From assembly GCA_018375675.1 (NCBI GenBank), contig JAHACW010000001.1:62001-126000 (forward strand): a stretch of 64,000 bases of DNA, given 5' to 3'. The first letter of the stretch is position 1; the number at the start of each line of letters is the position of its first letter. This DNA is from Actinomyces sp. (GTDB taxonomy: Bacteria > Actinomycetota > Actinomycetes > Actinomycetales > Actinomycetaceae). Of this stretch, positions 1-8,041 are shown one piece after another. Position numbers and translations under genes: made by a program. The notes under the pieces are model-generated. The model was not told the origin of the DNA. It did no database searches and worked only from the letters and a program-made list of their open reading frames with translations.

Positions 1-1002
1 GTCTTCGATGACTTTCGCGAGGCCGCGGCCGGCTGGCAGGAGCGCCGCCACGGGTGGGCGCTCGAGCCGGGCGACGTGCACTTTTTCCCGCGCATCGTCC
101 AGTGCGTGTCCGCCCTGTGCTCGATCGTTCTGCCGGGGTCGCTGGGGCGTCCTCCGAGCGTGGTGACGCTGGATCCGGCGTACGGACCGATCATCGAGGT
201 CGTGGAGCGCGCCGGGTGCGAGCTGCGCCGGGTTCCCCTCGACCTGTCGGGCGAGACGCCTCGGATTCCCGAGGATCTGTTCGCCCGCGCGATGGAGGGC
301 GCGGACCTGCTGCTCTGGTGCAGCCCGCACAACCCGACGGGGCGCGTGTGGAGTGAGCGCGAGATGGACATGGTCGCTTCCCTCGCGCTTCAGGGGGATG
401 CGCTGGTGCTTTCCGACGACATTCACGCGGATTTCCAACGGCCGGGCAGGAACCGGTACCGGCCGCTCGCGGCCGTCGCGCCGCGCCTGTGGGAGTCGGG
501 GCGCCTCATTCAGTGCGCGTCCCCCGGGAAGACGTTTAACAGCGCGGGGTTGGAGGCATCGGCGATCGCGGTGCGCCGCGAGCTCGGGGAGCGCCTCGAG
601 GAGGCCAAGCGCCTCATGGGCCTGCACAACCCGAATTTCTTCGCGATTCCCGCGACGATCGCCGCGTGGAACCTCGGCGAGGCGTGGGTGGATCAGTTGC
701 GCGATCGCATCGACACGAACCTGCGCGTGGCCGTCGAGTACCTGCGCCACGCGCTGCCTCGGGCGCGCGTCGTCGACCCCGACGGTACCTACCTGGTGTG
801 GGTGGACGCCCGGGCATACCTGGCCTCGTCCGCTTCTCTCGACGAGGCCGTGGCCGCCTCCCGGGTCGCGGTGTCCCCGGGCGAGGACTTCGGTTCCGAG
901 TACGAGGGATTTTTCCGCATCAACGTGGCGCTTCCCGAGCGCGATCTGGTGCGGGCTTTGGAGCGCTTGTGCGAGGTGATCGCGGCGCTCGCATCGAACT
1001 AA
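1..1002 (+). CDS. MalY/PatB-type PLP aminotransferase / C-S lyase (5' partial)
   Basis: The reading frame is open from the first base, so the start lies outside the window; 333 residues are visible. It is a fold-type I PLP enzyme. The SDDIHADF stretch matches the PLP-binding SDEIH motif of the MalY/PatB group, and SPGKTFNSAGL carries the Schiff-base lysine in the usual SKTFN(L)AGL context. HNPTGRVW is the substrate/PLP loop. Members of this family cleave cystathionine or cysteine conjugates to a thiol, pyruvate and ammonia; some also act as regulators. The internal GTG at 76 is not the start, because family sequence continues upstream of it. The NhaC gene follows 48 bases later, and nothing further ties the two functionally. 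Confidence 0.85.
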   Translation, partial: VFDDFREAAAGWQERRHGWALEPGDVHFFPRIVQCVSALCSIVLPGSLGRPPSVVTLDPAYGPIIEVVERAGCELRRVPLDLSGETPRIPEDLFARAMEGADLLLWCSPHNPTGRVWSEREMDMVASLALQGDALVLSDDIHADFQRPGRNRYRPLAAVAPRLWESGRLIQCASPGKTFNSAGLEASAIAVRRELGERLEEAKRLMGLHNPNFFAIPATIAAWNLGEAWVDQLRDRIDTNLRVAVEYLRHALPRARVVDPDGTYLVWVDARAYLASSASLDEAVAASRVAVSPGEDFGSEYEGFFRINVALPERDLVRALERLCEVIAALASN

Positions 1003-1050
1003 GCGGACGCGCACTGGCGCGCGGACGCAATGAAATAGAAAGGATTGACG

Positions 1051-2508
1051 ATGTCAGTCACCTCCTCGGAGAAGCGGGCTCACCGCACTCCATCTCTCCT
1101 GGTCGCGGCGATTCCCGCGGTCACGCTGATCGTCCTTTTGGGCGGCGGCTACATTGCGGCGAGCCTCCCGGTGGAGCCGTTGCTCATCGCTTCGGCCGTG
1201 GTCGCCGGCATTGTCGCCATGACCTTGGGCTACACGTGGGACGAGATCATCGGCGCGATCGCCGAGAAGATCGCAAAGACCATGCCGGCTGTTCTGATCC
1301 TCATCGTCGTCGGCGCCTTGATCGGCACGTGGATGGCGGGAGGCACGATCCCGATGCTCATCTACTACGGCTTGAAGATCATTAACCCGCAGTTCCTGGC
1401 GCTCATCGCGCTGGTCGTGACGGCGATCGTGTCGCTGTGCACGGGTACCTCGTGGGGTTCCGCGGGTACGATCGGCGTCGCCTTCATGGGCGTTGCCGTC
1501 GGCATGGATGCGAACCTGCCGATGGTGGCGGGCGCGATCGTGGCGGGCGCCTACTTCGGCGACAAGCTCTCTCCCCTGTCGGACACGACGAACATCGCGT
1601 CTCTGGCGACGGGCGTGAACCTGTTTACTCACATCCGCCACCTCATGTGGACGACCGTGCCGGCGTTCCTGACATCGGCGGTCGTGTACCTGATCTTCGG
1701 CCTGCAGTCATCGGGTGGGACCGTGCCCGAGAAGGTCGGCACGATCCTCGCGACCCTCGATTCGGCGTTCAACTGGAACCTGCTCCTGCTGGTGCCCGTG
1801 CTGGTCGTCTTGGTTGGCTCTGTCATGAAGCTGCCGACCATTCCGGTCATGCTGGTGTCGTGCGCGACCGCCATGTTCAACGCGGTCGTGTTCCAGGGAG
1901 TGTCCTTCTCGAACTCGGTCGTGGCCTCTGTGAACGGCTTTAAGGTCGACATGGTCGGCAAGAGCGGCTTCCAGGCCGATTCCGTCATCGAGGACGTGAC
2001 GCGCCTGCTGGAGCGCGGCGGCATGAACTCGATGATGAGCGTCCTGCTGATTTGTTTCTGCGCGATCGCCTTCGCGGGCACCGTGTCCGTGTCCGGGTCG
2101 CTGGACGTGCTGATTTCGAGCCTGCTGGCTCCCGTGAAGTCGACCTTCGCGCTGATCGCGTCGACGATCGTCACGTGCCTGGCGGTCATCGGCATCACGT
2201 CGAACGGCCAGGTGTCCCTGCTGATCCCGGGCGAGATGCTGCGCGGCGAGTACATCAAACGAGGCCTGCACCCGAAGAACCTGTCGCGAACCATCGAGGA
2301 CGCGGCCACCGTGTGGGAGCCCATCCTGCCGTGGACGTCGGCCGGCGCCTACATGGCCGGCACCCTGGGCGTCGCCACCCTGGCCTACATGCCCTGGGCG
2401 ATCTCCAACTGGATCGCCATCTTCTTCGCCCTCGTGTGGGCGGCCACGGGCATCGGCATCGCCAAGCTCACGCCCGAGGAGCAGAAAGCCCTCGAAGCGG
2501 AGGGCTGA
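1051..2508 (+). CDS. nhaC: NhaC-family Na+/H+ antiporter
   Basis: 485-residue polytopic membrane protein with about a dozen hydrophobic segments, the usual size of NhaC-type antiporters. Family-type stretches include CTGTSWGSAGTIGVA (about residues 130-145), GAYFGDKLSPLSDTTNIAS (about 167-185) and the late segment with TIEDAATVWEPILPW. The ATG at 1051 has a good AGAAAGGA Shine-Dalgarno at 1037-1044; the TTG two codons earlier is less likely. Predicted role is sodium or proton-coupled transport at the cytoplasmic membrane. Some NhaC relatives exchange organic anions, such as malate/lactate, so the substrate is not certain. It may be cotranscribed with the preceding lyase gene. A strong hairpin follows the stop. 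Confidence 0.85.
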   Translation: MSVTSSEKRAHRTPSLLVAAIPAVTLIVLLGGGYIAASLPVEPLLIASAVVAGIVAMTLGYTWDEIIGAIAEKIAKTMPAVLILIVVGALIGTWMAGGTIPMLIYYGLKIINPQFLALIALVVTAIVSLCTGTSWGSAGTIGVAFMGVAVGMDANLPMVAGAIVAGAYFGDKLSPLSDTTNIASLATGVNLFTHIRHLMWTTVPAFLTSAVVYLIFGLQSSGGTVPEKVGTILATLDSAFNWNLLLLVPVLVVLVGSVMKLPTIPVMLVSCATAMFNAVVFQGVSFSNSVVASVNGFKVDMVGKSGFQADSVIEDVTRLLERGGMNSMMSVLLICFCAIAFAGTVSVSGSLDVLISSLLAPVKSTFALIASTIVTCLAVIGITSNGQVSLLIPGEMLRGEYIKRGLHPKNLSRTIEDAATVWEPILPWTSAGAYMAGTLGVATLAYMPWAISNWIAIFFALVWAATGIGIAKLTPEEQKALEAEG

Positions 2509-2520
2509 GCGTTTGTTGTT

Positions 2521-2556
2521 GAGGTGGGGGACTCCCGGATGGGGGTCCCCCACCTC
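2521..2556. terminator. Bidirectional stem-loop between convergent genes
   Basis: A perfect 12-bp stem (2521-2532 GAGGTGGGGGAC with 2545-2556) with a 12-base loop sits between the convergent nhaC and DUF4145 genes. It overlaps the last base of the latter's stop codon. There is no clear T-tract. Confidence 0.75.
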
Positions 2557-3197
2557 TATGCCTGCGCGGTGCGCTCAGCTTTTCGCTGTCTATTCAGCTC
2601 CTGACGCCGCGCTAGGGAGATGGGACGCTGATAGATCTCCTCAAGAAGTGCACTCATAAACTCGAGAAGATCATCGCAATCCTCCGCATCAATCGTGGCG
2701 TCGAGATCACCATGAGCCATCTCATTACCCATCAATCTAACCTCGTGGGACAGTCCCGCCAACGTTGGATTAATCAAGCGAGACTCTTCAAGGCCATCGA
2801 TCTTCTGCTTCAGTGCCCCCTGCGTAATGCCCTTGTCCTTGCAGGTGGATTCAATGACGGAACGAGCAAGCAGGGCAGCCGCACGATAGGCACCTACTGA
2901 TTGGCAGGTGTAAGCCTCGGAAGCTGCTCCCGCGATGTTCGTTGGAACATCGGCAAATTCACGACCCTGAGGCACTTTTGGCAACCAGACAACCTCAGGC
3001 CGATCCTGTTCGAAGAACATCTCCGCAGATCCTTGAGCAAAAACATCCACGAATGACGCCACACCAACCGAGACAACACCACACCCATCACATGTGTACG
3101 CGTGCATGTACCTCTCTTCATCGAAAGAAAGGATTGCTTGACCAAAAGGTGTCTGCCGCGCTTCCTTGCGACAGTTCCAGCAGTGTCGTGATGCCAT
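2556..3197 (-). CDS. DUF4145 domain protein with N-terminal zinc ribbon
   Basis: 213 residues. The N terminus has two CxxC knuckles (C6-x2-C9 and C35-x2-C38), consistent with a small zinc ribbon. The C-terminal half resembles DUF4145, with GAYRAAALLARSVIESTCKDKG, then LINPTLAGLSHEVRLMGNEMAH, which is the helical segment with the NxxAH motif typical of that family. DUF4145 domains are common as C-terminal parts of restriction enzymes and as stand-alone proteins; their activity is not established. The gene is monocistronic and convergent with nhaC. Its start is 168 bases from the rhamnose aldolase gene on the other strand. Its GC is slightly lower than its neighbours, so acquisition is possible. 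Confidence 0.75.
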   Translation of the reverse strand: MASRHCWNCRKEARQTPFGQAILSFDEERYMHAYTCDGCGVVSVGVASFVDVFAQGSAEMFFEQDRPEVVWLPKVPQGREFADVPTNIAGAASEAYTCQSVGAYRAAALLARSVIESTCKDKGITQGALKQKIDGLEESRLINPTLAGLSHEVRLMGNEMAHGDLDATIDAEDCDDLLEFMSALLEEIYQRPISLARRQELNRQRKAERTAQA

Positions 3198-3301
3198 GCC
3201 GCCACTCTAGCCCTGAAATGACGACTCCTGTGACAAAACGTGAAAGCAAACCGTAGAGACACTCACCAAGCGGTCTACCCTCCTCACACAAGCCTCCGGT
3301 C

Positions 3302-3347
3302 TTGACATTCAAACTCCATCTCAATATCATTAAATGAAACGTTTCAT
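3302..3347 (+). promoter_or_regulatory. Rhamnose aldolase promoter with LacI-type operator
   Basis: Consensus -35 TTGACA at 3302-3307, a 17-base spacer, -10 TATCAT at 3325-3330, then a perfect 14-bp palindrome ATGAAACGTTTCAT at 3334-3347. The palindrome lies just after the -10, where a bound repressor would block initiation. Versions with one change occur at 7931-7942 and 12846-12857, linking these promoters to the LacI regulator at 13002. Confidence 0.8.
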
Positions 3348-3365
3348 CCTCATCGTGGAGGACCA

Positions 3366-4466
3366 ATGACCGCTTCATCTCAAGACCTCGTCTCCCAACT
3401 CATCGAGCTGTCCAACCAGATCGGTTCGGACACCGAGTACACGCGCTCGGGGGGCGGCAACTCATCCGCGAAGAACGACAATACCCTCCTCATCAAGCCC
3501 AGCGGCGTTCCGCTCGCAACCCTGCGCGAGGAAGACCTGGTGCCGCTCGACATTCCAACCCTTCTGCGTGCCTTCGAACATCCTGAAGAGCTCCCCAGCG
3601 ATGAAGACCCCGTTCGCGCGGCCGCGCAGCTCGCGCAACGTGGCGCGTTCGAGCGCCGCCCCAGCGTCGAACTCCTGTTTCACGCGCACATTCCCGACCC
3701 ACTCGTTATTCATCTTCACCCTCTGACAGCAAACGCAATCACGTGCAACACACGCGGCGAGGAACTCTGCAAGCAGATCCTCGGTGACCAGGCACTGTGG
3801 GTCGACTACACGGACCCGGGCATTCCTCTCGCGCGCCTGATCGACGAGCGTCGCCGCTCATTCACGGCCACGCACAACACTCCCCCGCCCGCGATCACGC
3901 TCCTCGGCAATCACGGCATCATCGTTTCAGGCCCGACAAAAGATGCGATTCTCGAGCGGATCGACTTCCTGACATCCTCGATCCGTGCGGCAATCGACGA
4001 GGCCGGCACCGCCTTATCGGGTTCGCCATCCCGGGTGGCGGAAGCCTTCCGTCGCGCGGTAGACGCGCCGAGTGTCGCGCTGTCGACAGAGGGACTATCA
4101 GCGGCTGTTTCAGCTCCTGGCGGTCCGTTGATCCCCGACCAGATCGTATACGCGGGTTCATTTCCCGTTGTGCTGGAAGCAACCGACACCGAGGACATCG
4201 TGGCCGCAAAAGTGTCGCTGCACCGTGCCCAGCACGGGCGCGCGCCGATCGTCGCTGTCATTCCCGGACTAGCCGTAGCGGCGGTAGGTAGCACGAACGA
4301 TGCCTCAGACAACGCGTTGCACACCTTCCTGGACGCATTGCGCGTGGCACGGGATGCGAACCTGCTCGGTCGCGTGCGCGTCATGGATGATCGAGAGCGC
4401 GGCTTCATCGAGAACTGGGAAGCTGAGTCCTATCGCCAGAAGGTGGCTGCTTCTCAAGGGTCCTGA
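3366..4466 (+). CDS. Class II aldolase/adducin protein, probable rhamnulose-1-phosphate aldolase
   Basis: 366 residues, ATG preceded by GGAGGA at 3357-3362. Class II aldolase features are visible: SGGGNSSAK near the N terminus, IKPSGVP, a metal-binding HAH...HLH segment (HAHIPDPLVIHLHP, about residues 115-130) and LLGNHGIIVSGPTKDAI. Class II aldolases use zinc to split sugar phosphates. In a rhamnose cluster the expected reaction is L-rhamnulose 1-phosphate to DHAP plus L-lactaldehyde. The length exceeds the about 215-270 residues of RhaD/FucA. It resembles instead the aldolase half of bifunctional aldolase/dehydrogenase proteins, but with no SDR domain. It stands alone on the + strand with its own promoter and operator, convergent with rhaB. 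Confidence 0.8.
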   Translation: MTASSQDLVSQLIELSNQIGSDTEYTRSGGGNSSAKNDNTLLIKPSGVPLATLREEDLVPLDIPTLLRAFEHPEELPSDEDPVRAAAQLAQRGAFERRPSVELLFHAHIPDPLVIHLHPLTANAITCNTRGEELCKQILGDQALWVDYTDPGIPLARLIDERRRSFTATHNTPPPAITLLGNHGIIVSGPTKDAILERIDFLTSSIRAAIDEAGTALSGSPSRVAEAFRRAVDAPSVALSTEGLSAAVSAPGGPLIPDQIVYAGSFPVVLEATDTEDIVAAKVSLHRAQHGRAPIVAVIPGLAVAAVGSTNDASDNALHTFLDALRVARDANLLGRVRVMDDRERGFIENWEAESYRQKVAASQGS

Positions 4467-4503
4467 CCCATCGAGGAAAACCGGACGCACCGTTCGTTAT
4501 CAC

Positions 4504-4544
4504 AGTGTTTGGGGCATGTCATTCAACATGCCCCAAACACTTTT
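4504..4544 (+). terminator. Intrinsic terminator after the aldolase gene
   Basis: Perfect 16-bp stem (4504-4519 with 4526-4541), loop CATTCA, followed by a TTTT run. It ends the aldolase transcript. Confidence 0.85.
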
Positions 4545-4578
4545 CCTTATGTGCGTACGGGAGAGCCACCAGATGCGA

Positions 4579-4615
4579 GTGGGCCGCGGCTCAAACTAGT
4601 CGAGTCGCGGCCCAC
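4579..4615 (-). terminator. Stem-loop downstream of rhaB
   Basis: A 10-bp GC-rich stem (4579-4588 GTGGGCCGCG with 4606-4615) lies 15 bases after the rhaB stop on the minus strand, so it probably ends the rhaM-rhaI-rhaB transcript. Confidence 0.6.
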
Positions 4616-4630
4616 ATCAGTACACGTCAG

Positions 4631-6262
4631 CTACAACCGAGCATCGAGGAGGGCATCAGCCTCATCCCAGAGACGCGCATGAGAAGCCCGCGGCTCGTAG
4701 GTCACAAGCGCCGACGACGCCCGCGAAATGGCACGAAGGTCCATCAGCGTTCCGCTGGCCGCACCGATAGCCCGCAGGGAGACGAGCATGTTCCCGAGGG
4801 CCGTGGCCTCGACGGGTCCCGCAATGACCGGGATTCCTGTCGCATCTGCGGTCTCCTGCGCCAGCAGACGATTCTTTGAGCCGCCTCCAACGAGGTGAAT
4901 CGCTTCAGGGCGGGTACCGCTCAGCTCACATGTCCGTCGGATCGCCCTGCGGTATGCCAGCGCCAACGAGTCCGTGATCGCCCGCAGCACGGTTGCCCGC
5001 TCACTAGGATCGACACCCGAGTCCTGCGGATCACCGCCGCTCACCCCTGCCTCGTCCGCGGAAGATAATTCATCATCCACAGAAGGGGACGAAGAGACGC
5101 CCGGGCCCTGGATCCACAGTGAACGCACGCGTTCTACCATGCCGCCCGGAGCCATCAGCTCAGGTGAGGACATGTCGAGCAGGTAGCGCGCGGGCTGGGC
5201 TCCCTCAGTCTGCGCGTCGAGGAGCGGCCAGTCGACCCGACCTCCAGCACCCGAGGTAACGTCCCCGAGGGATGCCCACTCGCGCAGGCATTCCTGCTGC
5301 ACCCACATACCCATGATGTTGGCGAGGAAACGGACCGTGCCGTCGACACCCAGCTCGTTCGTAAAATTGGCCGCCCGAGCCTCCTCGGAGAGCACGGGGG
5401 CACTGAGCTCTGTACCGACGAGCGACCAAGTTCCACTCGAGATGTACGAAAACGACCCAGTCTGGGCGGGCACACCCGCAACCGCAGACGCGGTGTCGTG
5501 CGACCCAACGGCGACAACAGGGGTGGGCTCGCCCGTCGAGGTGTACAGATCAAGACCCCCAACGCGCGCTTTACCGACAATCTCCCCCGGCTCAATGATC
5601 GGCGGGAAGAGGTGCTCCACCCCGAAGTCATCGCGCAGTCGATTAAGGATCTCGGGATCCCAGTCGCGCTCCGTGGCATTGACGAGGCCTGTCGTCGACG
5701 CGTTCGTCAGCTCGCTTCGCGCTTCTCCCGTGAGCCAGTACGCCAGCAGGTCGGGAATCAGGAGCGCCGTGCGCGCACAGTCCGCGCGCCGCTCCCCCCG
5801 GTCGGCTACACGCTGGAACAGCGTATTGAAAGGCTGGAATTGCAATCCGTTGTGCTCATAGAGCCAGGAGGAATCCCATCGGTCGAGCACCTCGGATGCG
5901 CCAACGCCACAGCGCGCGGAACGGTAGGACGCCGGGTTACCGATCAGTCGGCCATCCTCGTCCAGCAGCCCGTAGTCCACAGCCCACGTGTCGATTCCGA
6001 TAGCGTCCACAGCACCGCGCAGGCTGGCCTCGCGCAGGCCCTCGAAGATGCCTCGCCACAGCGCGAGGATGTCCCACTCGTAGGCCACCTGGGCCTCGCC
6101 CCCCGATCGAGGAGCGTCGGAACGACGAGGCCCGGGAACGGCGACCGGCCCGTTCGGGAAGCGGGAGCACTCCTCGATGGCGAGACGTTCGCCGTCGAAC
6201 ACGCCCCGCAGGACGCGCCCCGAGGAGGCCCCCAGGTCGATAGCGACGACGGTCGTCATCAT
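4631..6262 (-). CDS. rhaB: Rhamnulokinase
   Basis: 543-residue FGGY-family sugar kinase. The N terminus VVAIDLGASSGRVLRG is the RhaB-type phosphate 1 loop, and IGIDTWAVDYGLLDEDGRL is the substrate region typical of rhamnulokinases. SHDTASAVAGVP, SSGTWSLVG and the C-terminal IHLVGGGSKNRLLAQ (adenosine loop) follow in order. It phosphorylates L-rhamnulose at C1 using ATP. It is slightly longer than E. coli RhaB (489). Most of the excess is a low-complexity Ser/Asp/Gly-rich insert around residues 385-415, probably a surface loop. Its ATG at 6262 overlaps the rhaI stop (ATGA), so it is translationally coupled as the last gene of rhaM-rhaI-rhaB. Confidence 0.92.
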   Translation of the reverse strand: MMTTVVAIDLGASSGRVLRGVFDGERLAIEECSRFPNGPVAVPGPRRSDAPRSGGEAQVAYEWDILALWRGIFEGLREASLRGAVDAIGIDTWAVDYGLLDEDGRLIGNPASYRSARCGVGASEVLDRWDSSWLYEHNGLQFQPFNTLFQRVADRGERRADCARTALLIPDLLAYWLTGEARSELTNASTTGLVNATERDWDPEILNRLRDDFGVEHLFPPIIEPGEIVGKARVGGLDLYTSTGEPTPVVAVGSHDTASAVAGVPAQTGSFSYISSGTWSLVGTELSAPVLSEEARAANFTNELGVDGTVRFLANIMGMWVQQECLREWASLGDVTSGAGGRVDWPLLDAQTEGAQPARYLLDMSSPELMAPGGMVERVRSLWIQGPGVSSSPSVDDELSSADEAGVSGGDPQDSGVDPSERATVLRAITDSLALAYRRAIRRTCELSGTRPEAIHLVGGGSKNRLLAQETADATGIPVIAGPVEATALGNMLVSLRAIGAASGTLMDLRAISRASSALVTYEPRASHARLWDEADALLDARL

Positions 6263-7440
6263 GCGCCCCAGGAGGCCTGCTGACCACCCACTCGCTCCGC
6301 ACTGATGCGCTCGAAGTAGCCCGAGGCGGCGTAGGCCGCGAGCGGGTTTGGGTCGAGGCCCTGCTCTTCGCGCAGCTCGCCCAGGAGCGGGCGCACATCA
6401 GCGGAGAAAGCGTCCATGAGTACCTGGTTGGCAGTCAGCACATCGTGCTCGGCCTGCGCCTTCGCCAGAGCGGCACGGTCGACAAGGAGTGCCTTCGCGG
6501 TTGCCTCCTGGACGTTCATCGCGGACAGGATTTCTCCGGGGATCTTTTCTTCGAGGTTGTGGCACTGGTCGAGCATGAAGTTCACGCCGGAGGTGGGCGC
6601 GAGGGCGCCGTAGGAGACGATCTCGTGCATGATGCGGAAAAGTTGGAAGGGATCTGCGGATCCCACGATCAGGTCGTCGTCGGCGTAGAACCGCGAGTTG
6701 AAGTCGAAAGCTCCGAGGCGGCCGGCGCGCAGCAGCTGGACCACGATGAATTCGATGTTGGTGCCGGGCGCGTGGTGGCCGGTGTCGAGGCAGACGACGG
6801 CTCGGTCACCCAGGGCCATCACGTGCGCCAGGGCCGTGCCCCAGTCCGGAACGTCGGTGTGGTAGAAGGCGGGTTCAAAGAACTTGTACTCAAGGAGCAG
6901 GCGCTGGTCTGGAGCCAGATTCTCATAGATAACGGACAGCGAGTCAGCGAGCCTTTCCTGCCGCGCAGCGATCGAGTCCTGTCCCGGGTAGTTCGTTCCG
7001 TCGCCCAGCCAGATCTTGAGCGTGTCGGAACCGGTAGCGTTCATGACGTCGATGCAGCGCAGGTGCGCGTCGATGGCCTTACGCCGCACTACCTCGTCGG
7101 AGTTCGTCAGAGAGCCGAACTTGTAGTCGTCATCCTGGAAGACGTTCGAGTTGATAGTGCCCAGTGTGATGCCCTGCGAGCGCGCATGCTCCGCGAGATC
7201 AGAGAAGTCATCGACCACGTCCCACGGGATATGTAGCGACACCCGCGGGGTGATGCCCGTCAACCGATGGACCTGTGCCGCGTCATCAATCTTCTCGTAG
7301 GCGTTGCGCGGGGTGCCGGGGCTCGGGAATACCTTGAAGCGGGTTCCGGAGTTACCGAAGGCCCAGCTCGGGAGCTCGATCGTCTGTTCGCGCAGGAGGG
7401 TGCGAGCACTTTCAGGCAGGTCGGACAGGTGGATGGTCAT
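6259..7440 (-). CDS. rhaI: L-rhamnose isomerase (RhaI type)
   Basis: 393 residues from the ATG at 7440, which has a GGAG Shine-Dalgarno; an in-frame upstream Met at 7500 lacks one. It is a TIM-barrel isomerase of the RhaI family found in Gram-positives and Pseudomonas stutzeri, distinct from E. coli RhaA. Metal and substrate residues appear in order: LLLEYKFFEPAFYHTDVPDWG (Glu/His), CLDTGHHAPGTNIE (Asp/His) and LGAFDFNSRFYADDDL (Asp-rich metal site). It converts L-rhamnose to L-rhamnulose with Mn2+/Zn2+-type metals in the cytosol. It lies between rhaM upstream and rhaB downstream, with a 4-base overlap to rhaB. Confidence 0.92.
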   Translation of the reverse strand: MTIHLSDLPESARTLLREQTIELPSWAFGNSGTRFKVFPSPGTPRNAYEKIDDAAQVHRLTGITPRVSLHIPWDVVDDFSDLAEHARSQGITLGTINSNVFQDDDYKFGSLTNSDEVVRRKAIDAHLRCIDVMNATGSDTLKIWLGDGTNYPGQDSIAARQERLADSLSVIYENLAPDQRLLLEYKFFEPAFYHTDVPDWGTALAHVMALGDRAVVCLDTGHHAPGTNIEFIVVQLLRAGRLGAFDFNSRFYADDDLIVGSADPFQLFRIMHEIVSYGALAPTSGVNFMLDQCHNLEEKIPGEILSAMNVQEATAKALLVDRAALAKAQAEHDVLTANQVLMDAFSADVRPLLGELREEQGLDPNPLAAYAASGYFERISAERVGGQQASWGA

Positions 7441-7515
7441 GACGTCTCCTTCGACGTGTGGGGTGTGGATTGACGAGGCCGGGGTGTCCCTTTGGGGCAC
7501 TGCCTCGGTGGGCGA

Positions 7516-7881
7516 TTAGGCGAGGTAGAAGTATTGGTTGAGGAAGTGGGCACTGCCGCCCCCGTTCGGTTGGAAGTACTGGGCCATCTCGGCTTGCCAG
7601 CGCGTATTGACCTCGCGGTCTTCCATAGCTGCGGCCACCGCGCGAGCATCGTCCGCCTCGTAGTAGCCGACGACGAGGCCGGTGTCCGGATCGAGGAAGA
7701 GCGAGTAGTGTCGCCACCCAGCGTCACTGAGAGCCTGGCGCATCTCGTCCCAGACACGCTGGTGCACGTCGGCGTATTCGGCGAGTTTCTCGGGGCGCAC
7801 GCGCAGGAGGAAGCAGGCTCGGTGGGGGCTGGCCTGGCTCGTCGTGGCGAGCGTGTGGGCCAGTGGTGGGGTATCGCTCAT
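7516..7881 (-). CDS. rhaM: L-rhamnose mutarotase
   Basis: 121 residues from the ATG at 7881 (AAGGGA Shine-Dalgarno seven bases upstream; an alternative ATG at 7896 is less well placed). It has the RhaM/YiiL ferredoxin-like dimer pattern: CFLLRVRPEKLAEYADVHQRVW near the N terminus, then DAGWRHYSLFLDPDTG, then VGYYEADD. The conserved His and Tyr of the family are present. It interconverts alpha and beta L-rhamnose, feeding the isomerase. It is first gene of the catabolic operon, 75 bases ahead of rhaI, with its own promoter and operator at 7922-7950. E. coli RhaM is 104 residues; the extra length is an N-terminal tail. Confidence 0.9.
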   Translation of the reverse strand: MSDTPPLAHTLATTSQASPHRACFLLRVRPEKLAEYADVHQRVWDEMRQALSDAGWRHYSLFLDPDTGLVVGYYEADDARAVAAAMEDREVNTRWQAEMAQYFQPNGGGSAHFLNQYFYLA

Positions 7882-7921
7882 GGGAAATCCCTTCATCGTT
7901 GAACGGGAATTGGTTGTGTCT

Positions 7922-7950
7922 ATTTTAATGTGAATCGTTTCATTTAGCAA
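7922..7950 (-). promoter_or_regulatory. rhaM promoter with LacI operator in the spacer
   Basis: Read on the minus strand: -35 TTGCTA (7945-7950), 17-base spacer, -10 TAAAAT (7922-7927). The spacer contains the operator-like palindrome TGAATCGTTTCA (7931-7942, + strand spelling), one base off the perfect site at 3334-3347. Confidence 0.7.
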
Positions 7951-7990
7951 GTAGGGCGCTGCACATGACAGGCGATTCACGGCATGAAGG

Positions 7991-8029
7991 CGGGGTTGGT
8001 GGGCACAACGAGTGCGCCCACCAACCCCG
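7991..8029 (-). terminator. Stem-loop after the rhamnose ABC operon
   Basis: A perfect 14-bp stem, CGGGGTTGGTGGGC at 7991-8004 with 8016-8029, 12 bases past the stop of the binding-protein gene. It separates the transport operon from the rhaM promoter. Confidence 0.7.
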
Positions 8030-8041
8030 TCAGAGACGACG